A DNA stretch of 64,000 nucleotides from CAYXAA01 sp964462985 (lineage in GTDB: Bacteria > Pseudomonadota > Alphaproteobacteria > Rhizobiales > Stappiaceae). A program made the position numbers and the translations under genes. The notes under the pieces are model-generated. The model made no database searches. It was not told where the DNA came from and worked only from the letters and a program-made list of their open reading frames with translations. Positions 54,290 through 61,927 of the stretch are shown piece by piece (position 1 is the first letter of the stretch; every line of letters starts with the position of its first letter). The stretch spans positions 1 through 64,000 of the forward strand of contig CAYXAA010000015.1 in the NCBI GenBank assembly GCA_964462985.1. Direction: 5' to 3'.

Positions 54290-54841
54290 TCACCCTGCCG
54301 ACGTCGGCCGCGCCGCAACGAGCGCGAAGGCGCCGTGCGCGCTTTCCGTGCGGATGCCGGCGAGACCGAAGTCGCGGAACGAGGCGAGGATCGGCCCGAT
54401 CACCTTGTCGGCCGGGCCGTCATAGATCAGCCAGAGCTCGCCGTCCGGCCTGAGGCTCTCGACCGCGTGCCGCAGCGCCGGGCCGGGCCTGGTCCAGAAG
54501 CTGTTGACACGGACCGCATAGGCCCGGTCGAACCCGCCCGCCGCACCAGGGCCCCCAAGGCCTGGCGTGACCGGTCCACGCTCGATGTCGCCGACCGCGA
54601 CGCTCGCCCGCCCGGCCGCGATCGCCACCGCATTCACCACCCGTGCCCGTGCTACGGCCGTCTCGGAGCGATCAATCGCAGCGACGGTCGCGCCCGGCGC
54701 CGCCGCCAGCGCCACCTCGATCCCCTGCCCCGTGCCGCAGCCGATCTCGAGCAGCCGCTCGCCCGGCCGCGGCGCAAAAAGCGCGACGGCGGCGCGAATG
54801 CGGGGCGAAGGGGCGGTCGGCGCTTTCGGGCGCGTGGTCAT
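54290..54841 (-). CDS. class I SAM-dependent methyltransferase inserted between gp8 and gp9
   Basis: The 183-residue protein has the Rossmann motif I ERLLEIGCGTGQGIEVALAA, the acidic end of strand 2 (AAIDRSETAVARAR) and VAVGDIERGP, with a C-terminal FDRAYAVRVNSFWTRPGPAL and DGELWLIYDGPADKVIGPIL. It should methylate a small molecule or other substrate, unknown. It has no counterpart in RcGTA. The start at 54841 is the first ATG; the sequence upstream in frame is not protein-like. It is separated from gp8 by 308 bp and from the YHS gene by 225 bp. Confidence 0.85.
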   Translation of the reverse strand: MTTRPKAPTAPSPRIRAAVALFAPRPGERLLEIGCGTGQGIEVALAAAPGATVAAIDRSETAVARARVVNAVAIAAGRASVAVGDIERGPVTPGLGGPGAAGGFDRAYAVRVNSFWTRPGPALRHAVESLRPDGELWLIYDGPADKVIGPILASFRDFGLAGIRTESAHGAFALVAARPTSAG

Positions 54842-55149
54842 GGCTGCTCTCTCATCCGGCCGGCGCTGCTTGCGCCGGTGCCGCGTCCCGTGACCGAATG
54901 TGGGAAAGTTCTGCCCGGGAATGGAGCCGAGGGCAAGCACCCCTCGACATCATCGCCCCCGCTTGAAGACCGGTTCGTCTTCTCGGATCGAGGAGAAACC
55001 GGCGCACGCCGATATCCATCCTGCCGCCTGTCATCCCGGGCTGATGCCGGCGCCCCGCGCAAGCCGCAGCCGTGCATCGGCCCCGTCCGCCGCAGCCACT
55101 CCCGCTGGGTCGCCACCTGCCTCTTTTTCATTTCTTTTCCAATGATATA
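54842..55149. other. gap between gp8 and the methyltransferase gene
   Basis: The 308-bp gap has a short AT-rich section at 55110-55150 (ctctttttcatttcttttcc) and the palindrome at 55142-55153 at the gp8 end, perhaps a promoter for the inserted genes. Between these, the GC-rich DNA shows cgtcatc-like fragments (tgtcatcccgggctgatgcc) but no gene. Confidence 0.45.
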
Positions 55150-55153
55150 TCAT
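55142..55153. promoter_or_regulatory. 12-bp perfect palindrome ATGATATATCAT at the gp8 stop
   Basis: This AT-only-core palindrome overlaps the gp8 TGA and stands out in very GC-rich DNA. It may be an operator or part of a promoter for the inserted methyltransferase/YHS pair. It could also arise by chance. Confidence 0.3.
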
Positions 55154-55557
55154 GCCCCCTCCGTCACGGCGCGGAACGTCGCCCGCCCGCGCCAGCCGCG
55201 GGCGCCCGGCAGCCGCTCCGTGGCCGTCGCCATAGTCTGCAGCGACACCAGCCGATGGCCGGCCAGAGTCGGCGGCGTGCCCGTGGCAAGCGCCCGCGCC
55301 ATCGCGCTAAGAAGATCGGCGGCCTCGCCGCGGTCCGGCGCCACCGACAGCGCCACCAGCTCGACCCGGTGTTCCAGCCCCTCGGTGAGATCGGCCGTCA
55401 GCGGGCGAGTTTCGACTCGATCGAGATAGACAAACGGATGCTTCTGCCCGCGCGGCGCGCCGTCGTAAACTTGGGCGCCGCCGAGCAGCGCCGTGATCCC
55501 GGTGTCCGCCTTCAGCACGGCGAGCAGCCCCGCGCGCAGCGCCGTTTCCGCGCTCAT
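55150..55557 (-). CDS. GTA gp8: DUF3168 tail completion protein
   Basis: The 135-residue DUF3168 protein has ALRAGLLAVLKADTGITALL, AQVYDGAPRGQKHPFVYLDR and VELVALSVAPDRGEAADLLS. It joins tail tube and head in HK97-like phages and RcGTA. It is 46 nt after gp7. The ATG at 55557 matches the family start. Confidence 0.93.
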   Translation of the reverse strand: MSAETALRAGLLAVLKADTGITALLGGAQVYDGAPRGQKHPFVYLDRVETRPLTADLTEGLEHRVELVALSVAPDRGEAADLLSAMARALATGTPPTLAGHRLVSLQTMATATERLPGARGWRGRATFRAVTEGA

Positions 55558-55603
55558 GAGGCAGTTTCCTTAAGGGCGCTCATCGCCCCGTCTCGGAACC
55601 CCG

Positions 55604-55933
55604 TCATTGCCCTTCCTCCTCCAGCAGCAGGGTCAGCACCCCGGCGCGGCGCTCAGCGTCGTCGACGGCAAGAACGCGGAACACCCGCGGTCCCTCCGTC
55701 AGCCGCCAGCCGCCGGCAATGTCGCCGCGCGCCCGGATCCGGGCGCGGTGGGTGGCAAGGCTGTCGGTGCGTCCGGCAACGATGCGCTCGGAAAGTCGCG
55801 CCCGGGCCAGCGCCGCCCAGACCATCGCCACCGGCTCGAAGCTGACGGCCGCGCCACCATCACCCAGCTCGGTGCGCAGCGGCCGCTCCAGCTGCATCGG
55901 CCGGTCGAAGCCGCCCGCCGGCGCCGCGCTCAC
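55604..55933 (-). CDS. GTA gp7: head closure (head-tail adaptor) protein
   Basis: The 109-residue protein belongs to the SPP1 gp16-like head-tail joining family: MQLERPLRTELGDGGAAVSF, EPVAMVWAALARARLSERIV and THRARIRARGDIAGGWRLTE. It starts with GTG at 55933, overlapping the gp6 stop (GTGA), so its translation is probably coupled to gp6. Confidence 0.91.
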   Translation of the reverse strand: MSAAPAGGFDRPMQLERPLRTELGDGGAAVSFEPVAMVWAALARARLSERIVAGRTDSLATHRARIRARGDIAGGWRLTEGPRVFRVLAVDDAERRAGVLTLLLEEEGQ

Positions 55934-56499
55934 AGCCGCGGCACCCGGTAGCCGGCGACGAGGCCGGAAAAGCCGAACGGCATATGCGCCGTCGCAACCT
56001 CGACGCCCGCCTCGCGGTGCTCGTACCAGTGCGCCACGAGCAGCAGCACCGCCTGGATGAGCGGCGCCGGCACGTCGTCGGCGGCCGGACCATAGCCGGC
56101 CGTGAAGTCGATCTCGATGCCGTTGAAGCGGCCGCCCGACCCCGGTACGCCGGCAGCGACCCGCAGCCGAGCCGGCGCCGCCTTGCCGTCGAGCTGGTAG
56201 GCGTCAGGGTCGAGCGCACCCGGAATGCCATCCTCGTCATAGACAGTCACCGCCGTGACGGCGGCCACCGGCGTCACGGGCAGGCGCACCACCCGCCCCG
56301 CCGGCCAGCGGTCGAGATATAGCCGCCAGGACTGCGCGATCAGCGCCCGGCGCGTCCGGCGCTCGACCTCGCTGCGGGCAGCGACGATCAGCCGGGCGAT
56401 CAGCGGGTCCTCCTCCGCTGACGTGACGCGCAAATGCGCCCGCGCTTCCGCGACGCTCACCGGCTCAATCGCCGGGGGCGCCGTGACGAATGCGGTCAT
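55930..56499 (-). CDS. GTA gp6: head-tail connector protein
   Basis: The 189-residue protein has the connector family core: EPVSVAEARAHLRVTSAEED, PLIARLIVAARSEVERRTRR, ALIAQSWRLYLDRWPAGRVV, and IEIDFTAGYGPAADDVPAPL with the C-terminal helix IQAVLLLVAHWYEHR. It forms the ring below the portal. ATG 56499 follows AAGGATCC. A 346-bp gap with repeat copy C separates it from gp5. Confidence 0.93.
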   Translation of the reverse strand: MTAFVTAPPAIEPVSVAEARAHLRVTSAEEDPLIARLIVAARSEVERRTRRALIAQSWRLYLDRWPAGRVVRLPVTPVAAVTAVTVYDEDGIPGALDPDAYQLDGKAAPARLRVAAGVPGSGGRFNGIEIDFTAGYGPAADDVPAPLIQAVLLLVAHWYEHREAGVEVATAHMPFGFSGLVAGYRVPRL

Positions 56500-56568
56500 G
56501 ATGCGGGATCCTTGAGTGTCAGGTTTTTGGGTTGGGCCGAAAGCACGAGGCGCCGCTGCAGTCTCAGC

Positions 56569-56672
56569 CGTCATCCTGAACCGCGCGCAGCGAAGCTGCG
56601 TCGCGAGCATCAGGGCTCAGGTCGCGCGTTGGCGCGTCCGACTGCGCGGTCAGCGCCCTTTTCCGCTGGTCG
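56569..56672. repeat. dispersed repeat, copy C (between gp5 and gp6)
   Basis: This is a diverged copy: cgtcatcctgaaccgcgcgc, then gcgaagctgcgtcgcgagca, then gcgcgttggcgcgtccgact and ccttttccgctggtcggg. It is preceded by gggttgggc, which also precedes copy B. Confidence 0.6.
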
Positions 56673-56734
56673 GGGCAAGGAGCGGCTGAAGCCCGCTCGT
56701 CGTGCGCGGGGGCCCGGATCTCTTGATACCGCAG

Positions 56735-56758
56735 ACAACCAGGGTTTACCCCGGTTGT
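56735..56758 (-). promoter_or_regulatory. hairpin downstream of the major capsid gene
   Basis: ACAACCAGGG, TTTA loop, CCCCGGTTGT pair at nine of ten positions, 88 nt after the capsid stop on the transcribed strand. With no T-run it is more likely a 3' stabiliser or attenuator that raises capsid mRNA relative to gp6 and later genes. Confidence 0.4.
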
Positions 56759-56845
56759 GCACGACGAAGGAGGCAAGTCGGGACCACCCGACTTGCCGGC
56801 GGCCCACGGTCCGGGGAGGCCGAGTGGAGCGGCGAGGCCTCGCGC

Positions 56846-58171
56846 CTACGCCGAAAACACCAGCAGCTTGATCGCGTCGAAATCCTGTACCCCGCCGCCG
56901 ACGCGTTTGGTGGTGTAGAACAGCACGTAAGGCTTCGACGAATAGGGATCGCGCAGGATGCGCACGCCGGTGCGGTCGACGACAAGATAGCCGCGCTTGA
57001 AATCGCCGAAGGCAATTGCCGCCGCATCCGCGCCGATGTCGGGCATGTCCTCGGCCTCCGTGACCGGAAAGGCCATCAGCGTTGCCGGTGCGCCCGCCGT
57101 CGCCGGCGGTTGCCAGAGATAGTTGCCGTCGCCGTCCTTGAGCTTGCGCAGCGCCCCTTGCGTCTTGCGGTTCATGACGAAACGGCCGTTCTGGCGGTAG
57201 CCGGCCTTCAATGCATAGATCAGGTCGATCAAGACGTCGGCCGGGTCGCTGGCGGCAAAGCCACCGGCAACCCCGGTCTTCACGGTGCCGATCCGGCCCC
57301 ACTGCCAGGCGCTCTCGTCGACGCGGGTGTAGTCGAGGAAGCCGCGCGGCTTGTTGAGGCCGTCGCCGGCGACGAAGGCCGCCCCCTCCTGTTCGGCAAA
57401 GGCGGTCTCGACCTCCCCGGCAAGCCATTCGTCGACGTCGACGGCAGCGTCCTCCAGCAGCGTCGCGGTCGCCGCCGGCATGGCGTAAAGCTCCATGGTC
57501 GGGAAGGCGAGCTCTGCGAGTGTCGGCGCCGCGGTCTCGGGCCGGGCCGCCGTCTCGGCAACCCAGCCGGTCGCCGGACCGCTCAGCGAATAGGGCTTCT
57601 TGAAGACGCTTGCCGAAACGCTGCGGGCGCCGGCGATCGCCCGGATCGGCGACACCTGGGCAAGCCGTCTCAGGATGCCGGCCTCGGTCTCCTCCGGCAC
57701 CAGATAGCCGCCGTCCGGATCCGATCCGGCGGAGAGCGCCTTGACCTCGAGCGGGCGCAGTCCCTCCTCGCGGCCGCAGCGCATGTAGCTCTCGAACGCC
57801 GCCTTGTGTTCGATCGCCGCCCCGCTGCGAAAGCCCGTCCCCTTCTCCTCGCCCTTGCGGGGTCGCACCTGCTGCAGCGCCAGTTCGTCGATGCGGCGCT
57901 GCTGAAGATCGAGGGCGCGATCCATGCGGGCGAGCTTTTCGGACAGGAGCGGGTCCACCGCGTCGCGGCGCTCCAGCTCGGCCAGCCGCTCCTCGTTGGT
58001 GTCGCGATAGGCCGCGAAGCTGCGGTGTAGCTCGTCAAGCGCCTCGGGCAGCGTGCCGCCGCCTGGGGCCGCAAACGTGGCGGCCGGATTGCTGCCTGGC
58101 CCGGCTGCCTTGGTCTCATAGCCCACGCCGCCGGCGGCCGCACCAAGCCCGCTCTCATGGATGTTGGTCAT
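56846..58171 (-). CDS. GTA gp5: major capsid protein (HK97 fold)
   Basis: The 441-residue HK97-family capsid has a coiled-coil delta domain (about 45-105: NEERLAELERRDAVDPLLSE, LARMDRALDLQQRRIDELAL) that is removed by the protease. The mature part begins near HKAAFESYMRCGREEGLRPL and includes GGYLVPEETEAGILRRLAQV, TGWVAETAARPETAAPTLAE and GDGLNKPRGFLDYTRVDESA. The C-terminal domain includes GTGVRILRDPYSSKPYVL-like sequence (DRTGVRILRDPYSSKPYVLF). It forms the GTA head. It starts four nt after gp4. Confidence 0.95.
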   Translation of the reverse strand: MTNIHESGLGAAAGGVGYETKAAGPGSNPAATFAAPGGGTLPEALDELHRSFAAYRDTNEERLAELERRDAVDPLLSEKLARMDRALDLQQRRIDELALQQVRPRKGEEKGTGFRSGAAIEHKAAFESYMRCGREEGLRPLEVKALSAGSDPDGGYLVPEETEAGILRRLAQVSPIRAIAGARSVSASVFKKPYSLSGPATGWVAETAARPETAAPTLAELAFPTMELYAMPAATATLLEDAAVDVDEWLAGEVETAFAEQEGAAFVAGDGLNKPRGFLDYTRVDESAWQWGRIGTVKTGVAGGFAASDPADVLIDLIYALKAGYRQNGRFVMNRKTQGALRKLKDGDGNYLWQPPATAGAPATLMAFPVTEAEDMPDIGADAAAIAFGDFKRGYLVVDRTGVRILRDPYSSKPYVLFYTTKRVGGGVQDFDAIKLLVFSA

Positions 58172-58175
58172 GCTC

Positions 58176-58691
58176 TCAGGTCCTCCTCAGGGGATAAGAA
58201 AACGGCCGCGACAAGGGACCCGCGGCTCCGGTCTCGAGGCCGCATGGCCACGCCTTGGCCGCGGAAACGCGGGCAAGCGGTTGCAGGGGGAAGGTCACCA
58301 GCGACACCTCCCACAGGTCGAGGTCGTAGAGTTTCCGCAGCCCGCTCGTGCGGTCGCGGATTGCGCTGCGGGTGCGAAAGCCGATCGACAGCCCGTCGAG
58401 TGCACCGGCAGCGATCAGGAGCGCCGCCTCGTCGGCGAGTCCGAGCCCGCTGATGAGGCGGCCGCGGACGTGGAGCCCGCGGGCGTCCTCGCCGATCTCG
58501 GTGATGACGCCGATCGGCCGCGCCGGGTCGTGCTGCCACAGCAGCCGGATGCCGGCCGCGCCGCGCTCCGTCAGAGCCCGACGAAAGGCGCCGCGCATCA
58601 CCACGTCGCCGCCGCCGTCGGCAACGCCGAACACGCTGGCGTAACCGGCGATTAGCCCACCGGGCAGCCCGCCGGATGGAGCGCCGTTCAT
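58176..58691 (-). CDS. GTA gp4: HK97-family prohead protease
   Basis: The 171-residue serine protease has the family layout LIAGYASVFGVADGGGDVVM, catalytic His54 in LLWQHDPARPIGVITEIGED and Ser102 in AGALDGLSIGFRTRSAIRD, and ends with LYDLDLWEVSLVTFPL. It cleaves the capsid delta domain during head maturation. Its ATG overlaps the stop of a 39-residue ORF (ATGA). Confidence 0.94.
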   Translation of the reverse strand: MNGAPSGGLPGGLIAGYASVFGVADGGGDVVMRGAFRRALTERGAAGIRLLWQHDPARPIGVITEIGEDARGLHVRGRLISGLGLADEAALLIAAGALDGLSIGFRTRSAIRDRTSGLRKLYDLDLWEVSLVTFPLQPLARVSAAKAWPCGLETGAAGPLSRPFSYPLRRT

Positions 58692-58807
58692 ACGGCCTTC
58701 CGCGCGGCCAGCAGCGCCGCGAGCACGGCGGCAAAGCGGGCAAAGACCTCGGCATGACCGGCGCACGGCCGGCTCCGCGCCGCCCGCCGGGGCGTCGTCT
58801 GTGACAT
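58688..58807 (-). CDS. very small ORF (39 residues) coupled to gp4
   Basis: The ORF encodes a basic N-terminus (MSQTTPRRAARSRPCAGHAE) and an amphipathic or hydrophobic C-terminus (VFARFAAVLAALLAARKAV). GGAGAAGCAACC precedes the ATG and the stop overlaps the gp4 start by four bases, so translation is likely. Position between portal and protease matches the place of g3.5-like small genes in other GTAs. Function unknown. Confidence 0.5.
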   Translation of the reverse strand: MSQTTPRRAARSRPCAGHAEVFARFAAVLAALLAARKAV

Positions 58808-58961
58808 GGTTGCTTCTCCGATGTTGATCGTGATGGCCCCCCCCTCGGAGCGGCTCAGGGACACTCTGGGGGGCGACGAGGCCGAGGCGCCGGTCATTCG
58901 CGGACAGGACCTCGCTCAACGCCGGTTTTCCGAATCCGGCGAATCCCTTGGCGGCGTCTCC

Positions 58962-59156
58962 TCAACCGTCGTCGAGCTCGTTGAACAATCGATTCAAGCG
59001 CGCGATCGCCTGGACGAAATCGTTGAAGCGGCGATTGGAGGCGGAGAGTTCCTTGAGCGTCATCACCGTCAATGCACTCGCCGAGCTCGCCCACAGGAAC
59101 AGCACCAGGTGGGCGAGGTCGCCGTGTTCGGCTATGGTCTTCAGCGCGGCGTCCAT
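58962..59156 (-). CDS. small membrane protein (64 residues) between portal and protease
   Basis: The protein has one membrane segment (LAHLVLFLWASSASALTVMT, about residues 14-33) followed by a helical, coiled-coil-like region (LKELSASNRRFNDFVQAIAR, LNRLFNELDDG). GGGAGC lies before the ATG. It occupies the g3.5 position of GTA clusters, where small helical membrane proteins linked to head formation have been described. Assignment to that group is by position and topology only. Confidence 0.6.
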   Translation of the reverse strand: MDAALKTIAEHGDLAHLVLFLWASSASALTVMTLKELSASNRRFNDFVQAIARLNRLFNELDDG

Positions 59157-59180
59157 GACCCTGCTCCCGTCCGCTTCGCC

Positions 59181-60380
59181 TCAGGCCGCATCGTCGTCCC
59201 CGCTGCGGTCGCCGTCTTCGACGCCGTAGCCAACGGCAAGTCGCTTCTCGTCGCGGCTGAGGAAGCCCGCCGCCTCGACCCGGCGCCAAAGCGCCTCGCG
59301 TTCTTCCGACAGTGCCTCGATGCGGTCGAGGTCGGGCGCAAGCCGCAGCGCCCCGCCATAGGCCGGGCCGAGCCAGCCCGCGATTGCCGCCGCGACCCGT
59401 CCGGACAGGGGTAGCACGGTCTGGCGCCAGAACGCGCGGTTGGCCTCCTGGTAGTTGGCATAGGTGTTGTCGCCCGGAATGCCGAGCAGCATCGGCGGCA
59501 CGCCGAAGGCGAGCGCGATCTCGCGCGCCGCCTGGTTCTTTGCGGCGATGAAGTCCATGTCCTTCGGCGCGAACCCCATCGGCTTCCAGTCGAGCCCGCC
59601 TTCGAGCAGGAGCGGCCGCCCGGCGTTGCGTGCGCCCTGGTGGCCGGCCTCGAGCTCGGCCTTCAGCCGCTCGAACTGCTCGTCGGAAAGATTGGCCCCG
59701 TCCGGCCCGGCATAGATCAGCGCGCCCGAGGGCCGTGCTGCATTGTCGAGCAGCGCCTTGTTCCAGGCCGAGGCGGCGTTGTGCAGGTCGAGGCTGACTT
59801 GTGCCGCCTCCACCGGCGAGAAGCCGTAGTGATCGTCGAGCGGATGGAAGATTTTCAGGTGCAGCACCGGCGAGACTGCGCCCGGCGCCTCCGGCGCGAA
59901 GCGCACCGTGCGGCCGCCGACCGAATAGTCGTAGCCTGCCGGCCAGCCGGCCGCCCCCGGCACGACCCTGACCCGGTCGGGCCTCAGCACATGCAGCTCG
60001 CGCGGGCTGCCGTCGAGCAGGACCAGCTCGAGATAGCCGTTGCCGGCGACCGTCAGGTGGCCGTAGAGCTCCTCAAGCAGCGCCGCGCCGGTCGCGCCCG
60101 GATGCGGCTGCGCCAGCAGCTCGAGCAGCGGGTGGCGGTCGCGCTCGCGCGTCCCGTCATAAAGCACCAGCGGCACGCTCGCCGCCGCCTCCGCGATCAT
60201 CCGCACCGCGCGGTGCACCACCGGATTGCGGGCATAGCCCTCCCGCGTCAGCGCCGCATAGTCTCGCGGCGTCCACACCGGCCGACCCGCCGCCTGCCAG
60301 GCGATCAGCCGCGCCGTCCGCGACGCCTTGGCCTCGGTGGGGCCGGTAAGAACCCTTTCAAGCAACCCGCGCAAGCCCAT
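59181..60380 (-). CDS. GTA gp3: portal protein
   Basis: The 399-residue HK97-type portal protein has YARNPVVHRAVRMIAEAAAS, HPLLELLAQPHPGATGAALL, ELYGHLTVAGNGYLELVLLD, RKLHV-like PRELHVLRPDRVRVVP, and ALAFGVPPMLLGIPGDNTYA with NYQEANRAFWRQTVLPL. It forms the 12-fold ring for DNA entry and exit. A 224-bp gap with a short tandem repeat separates it from gp2. Confidence 0.94.
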   Translation of the reverse strand: MGLRGLLERVLTGPTEAKASRTARLIAWQAAGRPVWTPRDYAALTREGYARNPVVHRAVRMIAEAAASVPLVLYDGTRERDRHPLLELLAQPHPGATGAALLEELYGHLTVAGNGYLELVLLDGSPRELHVLRPDRVRVVPGAAGWPAGYDYSVGGRTVRFAPEAPGAVSPVLHLKIFHPLDDHYGFSPVEAAQVSLDLHNAASAWNKALLDNAARPSGALIYAGPDGANLSDEQFERLKAELEAGHQGARNAGRPLLLEGGLDWKPMGFAPKDMDFIAAKNQAAREIALAFGVPPMLLGIPGDNTYANYQEANRAFWRQTVLPLSGRVAAAIAGWLGPAYGGALRLAPDLDRIEALSEEREALWRRVEAAGFLSRDEKRLAVGYGVEDGDRSGDDDAA

Positions 60381-60413
60381 GGCACAGAATCCTTTTTCGC
60401 CCCGGCTTCACAC

Positions 60414-60467
60414 GGTGATTCAGCCGGCTCAGAAGGTGATTCAAACTGCTCAGAAAGTGAGTCAGGA
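60414..60467. repeat. 21-bp tandem repeat (about 2.5 units) between gp2 and gp3
   Basis: Units ggtgattcagccggctcaga+a and ggtgattcaaactgctcaga+a (60414-60434 and 60435-60455) are followed by a partial third, agtgagtcagga. The 224-bp gap holding them has no supported gene. The 21-nt period would keep frame, but the only frame through it is not followed by a plausible protein. Confidence 0.55.
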
Positions 60468-60604
60468 GGCGGTTGCCCGCCGGCGGCCGGACATCACCTC
60501 AGTTGCACGCACGGAGACGGCGATGACCTGCGCAGGGTGGGCAACGTCTGGGCACACGACTGGTCGGGCCTCATGGCGATAGCCCCTCACCCCTCAGCCG
60601 CCCC

Positions 60605-61927
60605 TCACACCACCCGCATCCGCGGCTCGCCCGCCGTCCTCAGCATCAATTCGCTCAGCGCCCAGACCAGGGCGTCGAGGCGGTCCGGGGAGCGGCCCGA
60701 GCTGAGCCCGTCCGCGCCGAAGTCGGCCATCTCGTCCTCCAGCGCCGGGAAGACGCCGGCGTGGCGGACCCGGCCCTGTTCGTAGAGCAGCGCCACCGGC
60801 TCGGCCCGCACCGCCTTGCCGCGGGTCGCCCGCACCAGGCGCACCGGCACGCCGGGGTCGGCACCGCGGATCACCTCGCGCACCATCTCGCCGCCCTGGT
60901 TGGCCTCGGCGACCAGGCAGTCGGCGGCGAGCTCCCGCCACAGCCTGACCGCGGCCCCGGCCCAGTCGCCGGGCTTGGCCCGCGCCCGGGTGCGGTCGGC
61001 GAGGACATAGCCCGTGCCGTCGGGGCCGAGCCCGGCGGCGACGATGCCGCAGGCGTCGGAGCGCCGGCCGGAGGAGGCCGGCGGGTCGACCGCAACCACG
61101 ATCCGCGCCAGCTCCGGCGCCGCCGCCACCCGCCCCGCCTCGATTATCGCGCGCGGGAACAGCGCGTCCGGCCGGTCCTCGATCAACTCGCCGTCGAGCT
61201 CCTGTCGCCCGAGCCGGGTACCGGCGTAGCGCCGCCGCACCGCGGCAAGGAACCCCGGCGCCAGGTGCGCTCGGTTGGCCTCGCTCGCCGCCGTGACAAG
61301 CGCCGTCTCCGGATCGGCGACCAGCCGCCGCATCAGCGGCGTCGGCCGCGGCGTCGTCGTCGCCAGCAGCCGCGGGTGCTCGCCGAGCCTGAGGCCGAAC
61401 TGCAGCATGTCGAAGGTCTCCTCCGCCCGGCGCCACTTTCCGAGCTCGTCGCCCCAGGCAAGATCGAACTCCGGCCCGCGCAGCGCCTCCGGGTCCTCGG
61501 AGGAGAATGCATGGGCGACCGCCCCGTTCGGCCATTCGAGACGCCGCCGCGATGGCAACCATTCCGGTCGCTCGTGCGGCGGATGCACCGCCAGCAAACC
61601 GGAGACACCCTCGATCATCACCTCGCGCACGTCGGCGAAGGTCTCGCCGATCAGCGCGATCTGCCGCGCCGGCCCGCCGCCTGCCCCGGCGACGCAGGCG
61701 CGCACCCACTCGGCCCCGGCACGGGTCTTGCCGGCGCCGCGCCCGGCCATCAGCAGCCAGACCCGCCAAGTACCCTCGGGCGGCAGCTGATGGGCATGGG
61801 CCCACAGCGGCCAATCATGCTTCAGGAACGTCAGCTCCGCCGTCGTCAGCCCCGCCAGGAAGGTCGGCAGCAGCCCCCGCCGCGCCGAGGCGAGCAAGCC
61901 GTCCTTCAAGCTCGGCGCGCAGGACAT
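60605..61927 (-). CDS. GTA gp2: terminase large subunit
   Basis: The 440-residue packaging motor has an ATPase domain with Walker A at about 61-68 (AGRGAGKT, in WLLMAGRGAGKTRAGAEWVR), Walker B-like PEFDLAWGDELGKWRRAEET and coupling motif LLATTTPRPTPLMRRLVADP. Its C-terminal nuclease domain shows RIVVAVDPPASSGRRSDACG, CLVAEANQGGEMVREVIRGA and SPDRLDALVWALSELML. It packages roughly head-full lengths of host DNA. It overlaps gp1 by 113 nt, and the start at 61927 matches family length. Confidence 0.94.
   Translation of the reverse strand: MSCAPSLKDGLLASARRGLLPTFLAGLTTAELTFLKHDWPLWAHAHQLPPEGTWRVWLLMAGRGAGKTRAGAEWVRACVAGAGGGPARQIALIGETFADVREVMIEGVSGLLAVHPPHERPEWLPSRRRLEWPNGAVAHAFSSEDPEALRGPEFDLAWGDELGKWRRAEETFDMLQFGLRLGEHPRLLATTTPRPTPLMRRLVADPETALVTAASEANRAHLAPGFLAAVRRRYAGTRLGRQELDGELIEDRPDALFPRAIIEAGRVAAAPELARIVVAVDPPASSGRRSDACGIVAAGLGPDGTGYVLADRTRARAKPGDWAGAAVRLWRELAADCLVAEANQGGEMVREVIRGADPGVPVRLVRATRGKAVRAEPVALLYEQGRVRHAGVFPALEDEMADFGADGLSSGRSPDRLDALVWALSELMLRTAGEPRMRVV

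Larger units (their letters stand above)
56500..56845. other. gap between gp5 and gp6
   Basis: The 346-bp gap contains repeat copy C and a hairpin at 56735-56758 downstream of the capsid gene. No gene is supported. In R. capsulatus these genes are closely spaced, so the repeat has probably inserted here. Confidence 0.6.

Noticed and set aside
54838..55131. 97-codon minus-strand frame with an SD-like GGAAAAGAA before its ATG, between gp8 and the methyltransferase
   Set aside because: After the first few residues the sequence is Arg/Gly/Ser-rich and not protein-like; the region appears to be non-coding.
60414..60467. CRISPR-like array
   Set aside because: The 21-bp units are directly adjacent with no spacers and only 2.5 copies; no cas genes are present.
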